Shown here: one piece after another, positions 33,308 through 45,072 of the stretch
Layout of the letters: each line of letters starts with the position of its first letter
Position numbering within the stretch: position 1 is the stretch's first letter
DNA from: Begonia masoniana
Lineage: Eukaryota; Streptophyta; Magnoliopsida; Cucurbitales; Begoniaceae
NCBI GenBank assembly: GCA_022432975.1
Contig: CM039510.1
Span: 27,953,201-28,017,200, forward strand
Length of the DNA: 64,000 nucleotides
Direction of reading: 5' to 3'
Position numbers and translations under genes: made by a program
Notes under the pieces: model-generated
What the model saw: the letters and a program-made list of their open reading frames with translations, nothing else
The model's database searches: none
What the model was told of the DNA's origin: nothing

Positions 33308-33934
33308 CTAGGTTGCATTCAGAGAATTCTTCTTTTTCTTCAAAGTATTAGCACATTCCACTTGTATATGCCCGAAGCCTTCACACTCTCTGCACTGAAT
33401 GCCTTTGTTCTTGAATGGTTGATCAGACACATAAGTTTCTTCTCTGTGCTTCGTGTTGCTTAAAGAACTATTTTTGAAGTTTGTGACACCCTGCTTGACA
33501 CCGCGAGTATTTCTTTCAAATCTCTTCATAACTCTGCTGAAATTCTTAGAAACTAGGGCTAGAGATTCCTCCAAGTCATCTTCATCATGCTCGTTGTAAT
33601 TATGTACCTCTGATTTTAAAGCAACTCCCTTTGCCTTTTTTATTTCGGTGTCTCCTCCAAGATTCATTTCGAAAGTTCTAAGAGATCTCATTAACTCTTC
33701 TAGCTTCATTTTAGACACATCTTTGGCTTCTTCTATGGCCGTAACCTTATAGGCAAATCTTTGTGGCAAAGACCGTAGAGTTTTTCGTACAAGTTTTTCT
33801 TCGAAAATCATCTCACCGAGAGCAAACGCTTCATTTGCTATGTCACATAATTTTGCGTTGAACTCGCCAATAGTCTCATCTTCCTGCATCTTCAGATTCT
33901 CAAATCGAGTGGTTAACATTTGCATTTTGGACAA
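33308..33934 (-). pseudogene. Gag capsid and zinc knuckle of element G
   Basis: The 208-residue frame has MLTTRFENLKMQEDETIGEF, LVRKTLRSLPQRFAYKVTAIEEAKD and LEELMRSLRTFEMNL (copia UBN2-type Gag), an acidic stretch, and a knuckle CRECEGFGHIQVEC. The frame continues from the N-terminal fragment below through a stop. Confidence 0.88.
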
Positions 33935-34330
33935 CTTTACCGTAAATGTTCCTTCATAGGTGGTTTGAAGAATTTCTCATGCCCTCTTTGCAGATTCATA
34001 TGTGGAGATGAGTCTGAACTGAATAGGATCAACGCCATTGAAGATAGCATTGAGAGCTTTCGAATTATTATTTGCCAAAGCATCCTCATTTACCGACCAA
34101 TCTTCTTCTGGCTTGGGAGAAATGACACCATCTGCATCAGTATTCATAGGAGGATTCCAACCTGTTAAAATAGATCTCCAAGCCTTTTCGTCAATAGCTT
34201 TAATGAATGCCTTCATCCTTGCCTTCCAATGGTAGATGCATTGTAGAACCTTCTTCTTTCATAGAATCCATCGCACACGAACTGTGATCTTATCCCGTGG
34301 ATCCCGCTTAAGAAACAGAAGCGACCCGCT
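33935..34330 (-). pseudogene. Gag N terminus of element G
   Basis: The 34216-33977 frame (KAFIKAIDEKAWRSILTGWNPPMNTDADG...FRLISTYESAKRA) joins the capsid frame after a stop. The start region near 34270 matches the left copy (10156) but has lost about 27 bp coding the LDGTNYAYWKARM segment. The PBS next to it is damaged. Confidence 0.8.
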
Positions 34331-34341
34331 CTGATAATAAT

Positions 34342-36906
34342 TGAAAGATTACGATTAGTTATGCGATGTCACACAAGAAACTTCGTGTGACACCGATAAT
34401 TAATGCAATGATGGACAATATGAATATACAGAAATAAATGACACAGGAGGTTGGTAACGCAGTTCGGCAACCAGCCTAAGTCTGCAGGGCCACGCCCAGA
34501 TATAAAAACATTTCTTTGAGTTCACAAAGTTACAAGACAATCGGACTTATACAAATAAAGACTCCTTTTTATCTTTGTCGCTGCCTCTAGCTAACTTCTC
34601 CAAAGAAACTGTTTTTGCGAGATCCTCTCAACTTTAGATCGACCTCTCCTGAGATCTAGAAAACAACAAGATCCCATTGTTGTTTATTCCTCCAGGAATT
34701 CGTGTTATGGCAAGATCCCCTCACCCACGATCAAGAACGACAAGCTCCCCTTGTCTAAAAACATAACTCCTCCCGAGTTCGGATGCAGTCTCCTCTCGAG
34801 ACTGAGCTTCAATGAAGAACAAAGAAAGAATGCCTCCTCTGACACCTCCTAGAACACTAAGTCGTTGTCTTCGGACGCAATACTCAACGCACTCAATAAA
34901 TCGATGAAATCCACAGCATAAGAAGAGTGTGTAAAATAATCACAAACCCATACGCAGAAACGTAGGGAGTGAGAAAAGCGACGGCTCGCAAAGTGAATAA
35001 AACTTCTCTTGTAAAAATCAAAACTCCATCCGCTGAAGAATAAACACCGACCACTCACAGTAAGCATGGGAGAAAGGATTAACAGTTGCTGAACATACGC
35101 AATCATCGGTGAAGAATAAAATCGCCCGAATGAATAAAGACTTTTCACTCTCAAGAATAATAGCTTCAACAACCTTCAAATGTGTAGGGGGAATACATAA
35201 TATACTGTGCGTCAAATATTCTCTCCAAATAGATCGCCAAATAAGGAAAGTATCTCCAACAACTTGGATATTCATCCAAAAAATTAGGAAAGCATCTCAT
35301 TATTCATGTGATCTCGAAGCCTAACAGATTTCACCAAATTTTCATCAAATCGGCTTACCAAAACAAAGTTTTTCAAAAAACAAGTGCCTTTAGCTTTTTT
35401 CAATAGCCTCCTCCCGAGTTCGGATGCAGTCTCCTCTCGAGACTGAGCTTCAATGAAGAACAAAGAAAGATTGCCTCCTCTGACACCTCCTAGAACACCA
35501 AGTCATTGTCTTCAGACGCAATACTCAACACACTCAATAAATCGATGAAATCCACAGCATAAGAAGAGTGTGTAAAACAATCACAAACCCATACGCAAAA
35601 ACGTAGGAAGTGAGAAAAGCGACGGCTCGCAAAGTGAATAAAACTTCTCTTGTAAAAATCAAAACTCCATCCGCTGAAGAATAAACACCGACCACTCACA
35701 GTAAGCATGGGAGAAAGGATTAACAGTTGCTGAACATACACAATACTGTGCGTCAAATATTCTCTCCAAATAGATCGCACAGAAAAAGGAAAACAAATCT
35801 TAACAAATTCGGTTGAGTGACACACCGTGTGACACTTTAGGAAAGTATCTCCAACAACTTGGATATTCATCCAAAAAATTAGGAAAGCATCCCATTATTC
35901 ATGTGATCTCGAAGCCTAACAGATTTCACCAAATTTTCATCAAATCGGCTTACCAAAACAAAGTTTTTCAAAAAACAAGTGCCTTTAGCTTTTTTCAATA
36001 GCCTCCTCCCGAGTTCGGATGCAGTCTCCTCTCGAGACTGAGCTTCAATGAAGAACAAAGAAAGATTGCCTCCTCTGACACCTCCTAGAACACCAAGTCA
36101 TTGTCTTCAGACGCAATACTCAACACACTCAATAAATCGATGAAATCCACAGCATAAGAAGAGTGTGTAAAACAATCACAAACCCATACGCAAAAACGTA
36201 GGAAGTGAGAAAAGCGACGGCTCTCAAAGTGAAGAAAACTTCTCTTGTAAAAATCAAAACTCCATCCGCTAAAGAATAAACACCGACCACTCACAGTAAG
36301 CGTGGGAGAAAGGATTAACAGTTGCTGAACATACACAATCATTGGTGAAGAATAAAATCGCCCGAATGAATAAAGACTTTTCGCTCTCAAGAAAAATAGC
36401 TTCAGCAACCTTCAACTGTGTAGGGGGAATGCATAATATACTGTGCGTCAAATATTCTCTCCCAATAGATCGCATAGAATAAGGAAAACAAATCTTAACA
36501 AATTCGGTTGAGTGACGCACCGTGTGACACTTTAGGAAAGTATCTCCAACAGTTTGGATATTCATCCAAAAAATTAGGAAAGCATCTCATTATTCATGTG
36601 ATCTCGAAGCCTAACAGATTTCACCAAATCTTCATCAAATCGGCTTACCAAAACTAAAGTTTTTCAAAAAACAAGTGCCTTTAGCTGTTTCAATAACTTT
36701 CCTATTATTCTTGTTTCCTTATTTTTCTCTTCCACAGAATCTTCATGATTGTTAATATGAATCCATCCAATAATCTGAATATAATATTTTTTGATCACCA
36801 AGAAATAAATTATCAATTTAGAAAATAATGGAATAAAATATTATCTCCATAAAAATATATTGTCAAAAAATCTATGCCAACATAATGCAATATCTTTGCA
36901 TTTATA
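34342..36906 (-). repeat. Right LTR of element G with internal triplication
   Basis: It begins TGAAAGATTACG on the plus strand and ends GCATTTATA, matching the left LTR ends. It is ~2565 bp against ~1330 bp for the left LTR because a ~600-bp segment occurs three times, starting near 34767, 35406 and 36001 (each with TCCTCCCGAGTTCGGATGCA). Confidence 0.85.
34767..36680 (-). repeat. Three tandem ~600-bp units within the G LTR
   Basis: Unit 2 (35406-36000) is 595 bp. Units 1 and 3 keep a CGCAATCATCGGTGAAGAAT-like stretch that unit 2 lacks. The junction between units reads CTTTTTTCAATA|GCCTCCTCCC in both cases, so units 2 and 3 arose from the same breakpoint. Confidence 0.85.
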
Positions 36907-37344
36907 GAAGCGACGATTGTAACGACTAATCATACAGATAAATCAGTACATGATTAGATGTGATTTCAGTTTAGTTTGGTAAATCCTTATATTAAGATTC
37001 TTACTGAGCTTTATAAAGCTCACCCCATTGTTTCTCTTAATTTTTTATGAACAAGTAGTAGGGGCAACTCATGAGATAAAAGTAAATGCAAGTATTTTGG
37101 ACTTTATTTTATCTTTTCTTGTATTTTATTTTAGTTAGTTCATATATGTATAAATAAATTTGAATAAAGTTTTGTAAATAATAAGACTTGTATATGAACT
37201 GTGGATTGGTTTTACTATTCATTGCGACCCATTTGCATGTATTGTATTCTTTTCGTTGTGCCGATGGTTTATTTAGAATTCTCTGGCTGGAGAATCCATC
37301 TCGATATCTCGGTCTTCGAGGGCATCGAGGTTGGGGTTGTGACA
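36907..37344 (+). repeat. 3' part of another gypsy-type LTR
   Basis: The segment holds the motif TTACTGAGCTTTATAAAGCT and ends GAGGTTGGGGTTGTGACA, a typical LTR terminus. No PBS follows, so it is a solo or truncated LTR. Its left part is cut off by the G array. Confidence 0.5.
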
Positions 37345-39707
37345 AAGCAACTTCAAAATATCAAATTTTGAGTAAAATAGTACGAAGTGTGCTTGTTATT
37401 CCTATTTCTAGAGCTTTCTCAATGTCGGCATTAAGGTACGGTGGTCAAGTTAGATTCGTTTCGGAGTTCCTTACCTCCAAAAACTGTTGAAAGTCTCATA
37501 TGCTTTCAAAGTTGGATTCGTTATTCAAATAAGAATACAAATATTTATGAAACATTAGAAGAAGTAACACAGTTTAAAAAATGAACAATTATTTATATTT
37601 TGTCCTATTTAATATTATTTCCTTATAAATTATTCTATTTTTTTTTTGTAGATTTGGATGACATTATAGTACAAGGAAATAAACAGTGATAGTTATACTG
37701 TAGTAATGCTCTGCAGATACATTTTATGGATGATTATTTATAACTAAAGTTCAGAAAATTTATTGTTAAACTTTTTTGTCTCTTTAAAATTATTAGTTGT
37801 TTTAGTGGCTATCTTCATTTCTAGTTCTTAACTATGAATACTAGTGTGTATTTTTTATGTCTTATGTCATGGATTGAGGATGACGAGCTGCAAAATCAAG
37901 GTGTTTTTGGCTCTATGAATGATTGTTTTTTGCTTCAAATTTTTAAGATGTCCCTTTTCCATTGTTCTTTCTAATTGGAAAAATTTGGCTACTTTTTTGT
38001 TAGAGTTTCCTAGATTTTGATATTTCTAACCACAGGGAAAACTGTACTTCTTATGTACGTGCATTTTTTTCATTTATTTAGAATAGTTACTGTCTTTGTT
38101 TTTAGTAGAACATATTTATGAACTTTCGAGAGTGATATTGTCTTTAAGAAATTGATGGCAAATCAGAATGTTTTTGACTGTATGGAAGATGATTAGTTGT
38201 TGTAGACTTGTAGTAACATTTCTAGATGATGATTAGTTTGTTAAACATTGTTTATATTAAACAGCAGTACGTGTTTTTGGTAGGTTATTTGCATTAGAAA
38301 ACTGAGCCCAAAATTGGCTTAGAACTGAACAAAAAAACTGTTGAAAATCGAGCCATAAATCTGCTCAAAACCGAGCCAAACATTTGCTAAAAATGCTAAA
38401 AACCGAGCCCAGACCATTAAAAGCCGAGCCCAAACCGAAAAAAACAAGCCCAAATGAAAAAAAATGAGCCCAAACCATAATTGGAAACCGAAAAGTCAAC
38501 CAAATAGAACCAAAAACCGAACCTCAATTTTTGGTTCTCCTCGATTCGGTTTCAATCTCTTTTACCCAAAATTGCACCGAACCAATTTCACCCCTACTTT
38601 TTGTAGAATCTTCTATGAAACCCAATAAAAATTAGTTGGCGAATAATGGTGGGAGCACGAAGGCTTGATATTGCATGTCCTTGAAGAGATTCAACTTGGG
38701 TTGACTTGTTTGGTTGTGGGTGCAGTTTCTTGGAATTACCATAGGGTGAAAGAACACCAGATAGCCTCTTTTGATCTATTTTAGAAATTAGGTTGGACTT
38801 GGGGGAATGTTATCTACCATCTCCTCGACTGCAACCAAATACATGTTTAATCCTGCTAAATACTGTAAAGAGAGATCACAAAAAATATGTGATTGGAGGA
38901 AATTATGTTACTGTCGGGCAAACCGCAAATTTTTCAAAACCCAAAATTAGAAAAAAACCATGTGGGGTCCTCCTTTCGATGAGTGACTGATGCTCATACT
39001 TCATCCACACTCATTACAATAAGGAAATTATTTTCTTTCTACGTTCTCTTTAGCAAAATCCGAAGATTTTACTATAGTTTCTCATCTTACGCAAGAGTCT
39101 CTCTCTAAAATATAAATAGAGAGCTTTTGTTAAAGAAAAAAAATTATCAGAAAAGAAGAAGAGAAAAAAATAAAAAGAGAGAATAGCATAGAGCAAGGAT
39201 TATTTTTGGGAGAAAAAAAAAAGTGAGAGAAAAATAAGTGAGTTTTTTTTTTAACAGATGGGCGAGTTCTAAAAATAGCGATTTCTCTTGGTAAATATTT
39301 TTTAAATATTTAATTTCTAGAAAAATATTGTAAATCTTATTTTTAATAGTGATTTTTTTCTAAACTCAGTCCCCGTAGTTTTTTTCCTATTTGAGTTTTT
39401 ACGTAAAATTCTCGATGTTCAATTTTGCTATTATTTCTCTTAACTTTTAACCGTTTTATTTTAATGGTACAAGAAAATATTCCTAGTAATTTTCGACCTC
39501 GTCTACTATCGTTTTTCGTATCATCTGTTTAGTTGTATAATTATATTGTGTAAGTAAACTTTATCTAGGAGACTGAATTTTAAGTAAGTTATGTCTACTA
39601 TTGTTTTTCGTACTATCTATTTAGTGGTGTGATTGTATTGTGTAAATAAATTCTGTCTAGAAGACTGAATTTTAAGTGGAATCGTTTGTGATATCTGCAG
39701 TCTTTTT
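37345..39707. other. AT-rich intergenic DNA, no gene seen
   Basis: About 2.4 kb without convincing coding potential. Apart from the hAT-end-like block at 38290-38596 I recognise nothing. T-rich and A-rich runs are frequent (39130-39260). Confidence 0.6.
38290..38596. repeat. Possible hAT transposon end (subterminal AACCGAGCC repeats)
   Basis: Degenerate repeats of AACCGAGCCCAAA lead into GAACCAATTTCACCCCTA, which read in reverse is TAGGGGTGAAATTGGTTC, a typical hAT terminus. The opposite end was not found, so it may be a fragment. Confidence 0.4.
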
Positions 39708-40335
39708 TGTTGGGAAAATAACGAAAGATTTGTCGAGAAAGAAAAATGATAGCGGAAGCGATCCGAAAAATACCAGAAATATTTTCCCACGCCGTAAGAT
39801 TACAACGGCCAAGAAGTAAGAGAAATAATAGCTAAAACCAACACTGAGAATTTTACGTGGAAACTCAAATCGAGAAAAACCACGAGGACCGAGTCCAGAA
39901 AGATCTCACTATGAAAAATAGGATTTACAATATTTTTCTAGATATCGAATATCCTAGAAAATATTCACTAAGAGAAATAACCACTCTTAGAACTCTCAAT
40001 GTGCACAAAAGTATCACACCTATTTTTCTCTCCCTCTTTCTTTTCTCTCCCTCTAAAATAATCCTCACTATTTCTCTCCCTCCACTCAGAGAAGATTTCT
40101 CTCTTCTCTTCTCTTTGGATGCAGAAAAAGTTGATTCTGCTTCGGATGCAAAATGCTTGAGCAATCTTCCCTATTTATAGGGAAGGTTTGCCACAACAGA
40201 CAAAAGAACACCTCCCTTAATTTAAGGGAGGCACCGAAAGGAAAATGCAGAAGGAAGAATTTCTTCCTTCTGCATTCAATACATTCAAATGAAGTTATTG
40301 AAGTGGGTCCCTCATCATAATTGAGGGACTCCACA
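39708..40335 (-). repeat. 3' LTR of element I
   Basis: On the plus strand it runs TGTTGGGAAAAT...GGGACTCCACA. The adjacent PPT (minus sense GGGAGGGAGAGATT) is at 40336-40349. It has one stretch (near 39870-39905) that differs from the other LTR. Confidence 0.95.
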
Positions 40336-40888
40336 AATCTCTCCCTCCCGACTTATGATGAGTCATCTCTAACAATCTCGCTCTTCGTCGACAAGCCTCG
40401 AGCTTCTCCTTTGTCAAAGCTTTCGTCAACATATCCGAACTGTTTTCACTGGTGTGCACTTTCGCCAAGTGCAACTGTTTTGTCTCGAGCAAATCTCGAA
40501 CCCAATGATACCTCACATCAATATGCTTGGACCTCGAATGAAATGATGAATTCTTGGAGAGATGGATAGCACTCTGGCTATCACTGAACATAATATACTT
40601 CTCTTGGTGCAGACCCAATTCTTCAAGAAATCTCTTCATCCATAAAGCCTCCTTGCAACCCTCAGTGATCGCAATGTACTCGGCTTCTGTGGTGGATAGT
40701 GCAACACAATCTTGTAGTTTGGATGACCAAGACACGGCTCCGCCTGCAAAAATCATCAAGAATCCTGAAATGTATCTCCTGGAATCAACGTTACCAGCCA
40801 TATCTGAATCGGTATACCCAACTAGCATAGGATCACTACCACCGAAACACAAACACAATCTGGAAGTGCCTCTGAGATATCTGAATAT
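40295..40888 (-). pseudogene. RNase H of element I
   Basis: The frame reads GYTDSDMAGNVDSRRYISGF, GGAVSWSSKLQDCVALSTTEAEYIA, MFSDSQSAIHLSKN and HSRSKHIDVRYHWVRDLL, ending LTKALTKEKLEACR. Its three acidic catalytic positions are visible. It is cut from RT by a TAG near 40887 where Trp is expected (WKAVKWIFRYL), and the ORF overlaps the LTR at its end. Confidence 0.9.
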
Positions 40889-41732
40889 CTACTTCACTGC
40901 TTTCCAGTGTTCTTTGCCAAGATTGGAGAGGAATCGGCTGACTACTCCAACTGAATGAGCAATATTAGGTCGAGTGCAAACCATGCCGTACATCAAACTG
41001 CCAACTGCAGACGCATAAGGAACTCTACTCATGTCGGCCTTGTCTTTCTCACTTGTAGGACATTGCTCTGAATTGAGCTTGAAGTGACCTGCAAGTGGAG
41101 AACACACAGTTTTGGCCTTGCTCATGTTGAACTTTTCTAGTATCTTCTCGATGTAGTCTTCCTGAGACAACCACAGTTTCTCATTCTTCCTATCACGAGA
41201 GATCTTCATACCGAATATCTTTTTTGCCGCACCCAAGTCTTTCATAGCAAAGGACTTGCTCAATTCTCCCTTTAACTTAGCAATCTTGCTAGTGTCACGG
41301 CCTATGATCAACATATCGTCAACATATAAGAGGAGAATGATGAAATCATCATCGGAATACCTCTTGATAAACACACAATGGTCTGACGATGTCCGACTGT
41401 ACCCTTGACTCACCATGAAAGAGTCAAACTTCTTGTACCACTGGCGTGGAGCTTGTTTGAGGCCATACAAGCTCTTATTCAACTTGCACACAAGTTGTTC
41501 TTTCCCTTTGACTTTGAATCCCTCGGGCTGCTCCATGTAAATTTCTTCCTCCAAGTCACCATGAAGAAATGCAGTTTTCACATCAAGTTGCTCGATCTCC
41601 AAGTTCAAGCGTGCCACTAACAAGCGCAACTCGGATCGAGGACATCTTCACCACCGGTGAGAATATTTCTTCAAAGTCGATTCCTTTCTTCTGACCGTAC
41701 CCCTTCACAACTAACCGAGCCTTGTACCTTGG
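40889..41732 (-). pseudogene. Reverse transcriptase of element I
   Basis: The 41629-40889 frame has [57 protein letters not shown] and KIFGMKI, to the point RPNIAHSVGVVSRFL. The YVDD is intact. The first RT segment (41730-41630) lies in another frame after a frameshift that ends the integrase ORF. Confidence 0.92.
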
Positions 41733-43190
41733 CTATGAGCTTGCATTTTCGGTCTTCAACTTGTAGAGCCATCTATTCTTGAGAGCTTTCTTTCCCTGGG
41801 GTAACTTCACCAAGTCATAAGTGTTGTTCTCATGAAGAGACTGCATCTCCTCTTCCATGGCTTTCAGCCACTCTTTCTTCTTATCAACAGAAGTGGCCTC
41901 TTGGTAAGTTTCTGGCTCTCCGCTATCTGTGAGCATCACATACTCATCTGAAGTGTATCTCGTCGAAGGACGTCTCTCTCTAGTGGATCTTCTCAAAGGA
42001 GGTTCATCTGGCAACTCTTGAACCTCTTCTTCAAATTGTTGATTTGGTTCAACATTATCAATTGTGGGGACTTCGCCATTTGTTGGACCGGTATCATGTT
42101 CTGGTTCTGCTCCCCCTTGATTGGAATGTACTGTAAGTGTAGAAATTTGATCCAAATCGATCAAATCATCATTGCACCTATCTGCCTTTTCCGCCTTATC
42201 AATGTCTTTGATGCCTTGATCTTCTACGAACACTGCATCTCGGCTTCTTACAAGCTTTTTCTCTACTGGATCGTAGAACCTGTAGCCAAACTCATCAAGA
42301 CCATACCCAATGAATACACATGGCCTCGTCTTCACATCGAGTTTCGACCGCTCGTCTTTTGGAATGTGAACAAAGGCCTTGCACCCAAAAATGCGCAGAT
42401 GATTGTAAGAAACTTCTTTTCTTGACCACATCTTGTCTGGAACTTCGAAGTTTAGTGGAACACTCGGCGTGAGATTCAAAACGTGAACCACCGTACTCAA
42501 GGCTTCACCCCAAAAGGATCTCGGCAATTGTGACTGTGAGAGCAAACATCTCACCCTTACAACAAGTGTTCTGTTCATTCTCTCAGCTAATCCGTTCAAC
42601 TGAGGAGTCTTCGGAGGTGTCTTTTGATGTCGAATACCCTGCTCTCTACAGTACTCATCAAAAGGACCACAGTACTCACCTCTATTGTCTGTCCGGATGC
42701 CTTTTAGCTTCACACTTGTTTCTCTTTCCACACGAGCGTGAAACTGCTTGAAGACGTCTATCACTTGATCTTTTGTCTTTAATGTATACACCAAAATCTT
42801 CCTTGAATGATCATCGATTAAAGTCACAAAGTACAACGCACCTCCAAGTGTTCTTGTCTTCATCGGGTCGCACACATCGGAGTACACCATGTTGAGTATA
42901 CCCGGCTTCCGCAAGTGAGAAACACTTTTAAAGGCTACTTGAGTTTGCTTACCAGCCAAGCAGTGAACACACTGTTTTAGAGAGCCATTTTTAATACCTG
43001 AGAGTAAATTCTTCTTGGCAAGAATCATCAAGCCCTTCTCACTCATATGGCTAAGTCGGTTGTGCCAAAGATCTACCACATCGTCATGGTCCACTGTATG
43101 GACTGTAGAATCTGCGATCTTTGCATACATCACATACAAAGAGAAGCATTTTTCTCCTCTCGCCACAATTAAAGAGCCTTTGGCGAGCTT
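41733..43190 (-). pseudogene. Integrase and start of RT, element I
   Basis: The 477-residue frame shows the HHCC zinc domain (LWHNRLSHMSEKG, CVHCLAGK). The catalytic core has YSDVCDPM (Asp), IRTDNRGEYCG (Asp, with R for the usual G) and PQLNGLAERMNRT (Glu). It continues with FWGEALSTVVHVLN, IFGCKAFVHIP, CVFIGYGLDEFGYRFYDP, then the acidic linker to RT (PLRRSTRERRPSTRY, EEEMQSLHENNTYDLV). It is separated from gag-protease by a TAG replacing TGG near 43191. Confidence 0.92.
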
Positions 43191-44336
43191 CTATTTTCCA
43201 TCACGAAAGGTATTGCAAAATCCTTCGTCGTCAAGATTTCTGGTCGAGATTAAATTCATGCGGATGTCAGGAATGTGCTTCACACCTCTCAAAAACAAGG
43301 TGTTGCCATTGTCGGTTTCTAAACATATGTCTCCCATACCAATGGCTTTTGCAACGCCATCATTTCTCATCCTTACACTTCCAAAGTCACCAGAAGTGTA
43401 GGACGTGAAGAAATCCCTCCGCGAAGTGGCATGTATCGAAGCGCCACTGTCGATCACCCAACTCGTGTCTTGGCAGGTGAGATTGACGACGTCTCCATCG
43501 TACATAATAAAGAATTCTTCAGTGGCTGTGGCTACCTTCTCACCTGTGTCACCCTCTTCGGCCTTCATTTCGTTTCCCTTGGCATTTGGATTTTCTCGAA
43601 GAAACTTTCGACAAAATCTTTTGATGTGACCCTTCTTGCCACAATAATGACACTCAACATTGGCGTATTTTTTGGACTTGCTTTGACTCCGGTTTCTGTT
43701 GCTCGGACCTTTGCTTTGACTTCTCCTCCTGTTTTCGGTGACTAGGACGTCTGATTGTGAGGAAGAACCTGTTGACTTTCTTCTCATTTCCTCATTCAGA
43801 ACATTACTTTTGACTACATCCATAGCCAAAATACCATCTGGGGCCAAGTTAGACAATGACATTCTGAATGTCTCCCACGAGTCTGGTAAAGTCCCAAGAA
43901 GCATCAACCCTTGAACTTCTTCATCAAACTTGATTTTCATTCCAGCCAACTGATTGATAATTCCTTGAAATGTATTCAAGTGATCGGTCATAACTTTTCC
44001 GTTCTGGTACTTCAACCCCAGAAGCTGCTTGATCAAAAACAGCTTGTTGTTACCAGTCTTCCGAGCGTACAACTCCTCAAGCTTTTTCCACAAGCTCTGA
44101 GCGTTCTTTTCCTCACTGACATGGTTGGGGACGCTATCATTTACCCATTGTCAAATGTAACCGCACACTTGACGATGACATAATTCCCATTAGATGTCAG
44201 ATTTATCTTCCGGGTTTGCACCAGCAAACACGGGTAAATAATAGTCTTTCACATAAAGAAGATTTTTCATCTTCCCTTTCCACACATGATAGTTGGAGCC
44301 GTTCAACGTGACCATCCGACTCGGGTTACTCTCCAT
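43191..44336 (-). pseudogene. Gag and protease of element I
   Basis: The likely start is ATG 44336 (SRMVTLNGSNYHVWKGKMK), broken by two stops near 44195 and 44155; one is CGA to TGA. The open part (44093-43191) has LWKKLEELYARKTGNNKLFLI-type UBN2 Gag, GTLPDSWETFRMSLSN, a knuckle CHYCGKKGHIKRFC and the protease WVIDSGASIHATSRRDFF, ending GMGDICLETDNG and NLISTRNLDDEGF. The C-terminal stop at 43191 is TAG for Trp in DGKWK. Confidence 0.9.
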
Positions 44337-44444
44337 AATTCAAATATAACACAAGGACTACAACCTCTAAAAATTTTTCTGATGTGGAAGATCAGTTTAA
44401 AAACCGCAACCACAGAGCATATTAGATTTAAAGAAGTCAACCTC

Positions 44445-44456
44445 GCTCTGATACCA
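44445..44456 (-). promoter_or_regulatory. Primer binding site of element I
   Basis: On the minus strand TGGTATCAGAGC lies two bases after the LTR end, a perfect initiator-Met tRNA PBS. Confidence 0.92.
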
Positions 44457-44458
44457 CT

Positions 44459-45067
44459 TGTTGGGAAAATAACGAAAGATTTGTCGGGAACGAAAAATGA
44501 TAGCGGAAGCGATCCGAAAAATACCAGGAATATTTTTCCACGCCATAAGATTACAAAGGCCAAGAAGTAAGAGAAATAATGGCTAAAACCAACACCGAGA
44601 ATTTTACGTGGAAACCCAAAAACACCACACCTATTTTTCAATATGAAAAATCTTACTATGAAAAATAGGATTTACAATATTTTTCTAGATATCGAATATC
44701 CTAGAAAATATTCACTAAGAGAAATAACCACTCTTAGAACTCTCAATGTGTACAAAAACACCACACCTATTTTTCTCTCCCTCTAAAATAATCCTCACTA
44801 TTTCTCTCCCTCCACTCATAGAAGATTTCTCTCTTCTCTTCTCTTCTCTTTGGATGCAGAAGAAGTTGATTCTGCTTCGGATGCAAAATGCTTGAGCAAT
44901 CTTCCCTATTTATAGGGAAGGTTTGCCACAACAGACAAAAGAATACCTCCCTTAATTTAAGGGAGGCGCCAAAAGGAAAATGCATAAGGAAGAATTTTCT
45001 TCTGCATTCAATACATTCAAATGAAGTTATTGAAGTGGGTTCCTCATCATAATTGAGGGACTCCACA
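44459..45067 (-). repeat. 5' LTR of element I
   Basis: It matches 39708-40335 but differs by a small rearrangement near 44620-44660 (GAAAAATCTTACTATGAAAA) and several indels. Both LTRs carry TCCCTATTTATAGGGA, a palindrome with a TATA-like core (44904-44919). Confidence 0.94.
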
Positions 45068-45072
45068 TTTTT

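Larger units (their letters stand above)
9857..36906 (-). mobile_element. Element G: Sirevirus-type Ty1/copia array (LTR, internal, LTR, gag fragment), split by element E
   Basis: Reading on the minus strand, a 5' LTR (36906-34342) is followed by gag to RNase H (34330-30830), a 3' coding remnant, a PPT and a second LTR (29344-29048 and 11231-10200). A second PBS and gag start (10199-9857) then follow. Two internal regions thus share one LTR, as expected from recombination between tandem copies. Sirevirus affinity rests on the coiled-coil Gag extension, the protease/RT sequence and the PPT reading AAATAGGGAGAT. Integrase and early RT are deleted. E was inserted at 11232-29042. Confidence 0.85.
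39708..45067 (-). mobile_element. Element I: Ty1/copia (TNT1-like) retrotransposon, full-length but broken
   Basis: LTRs of 628 bp (39708-40335) and 609 bp (44459-45067) flank one internal region of 4.1 kb. The target duplication is TTTTT on both sides (39703-39707 and 45068-45072). PBS and PPT fit the minus strand. Gag, protease, integrase, RT and RNase H follow in copia order. Several stops (TGG to TAG, CGA to TGA) and a frameshift break it. It inserted about 1.4 kb upstream of the PLP gene. Confidence 0.95.
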
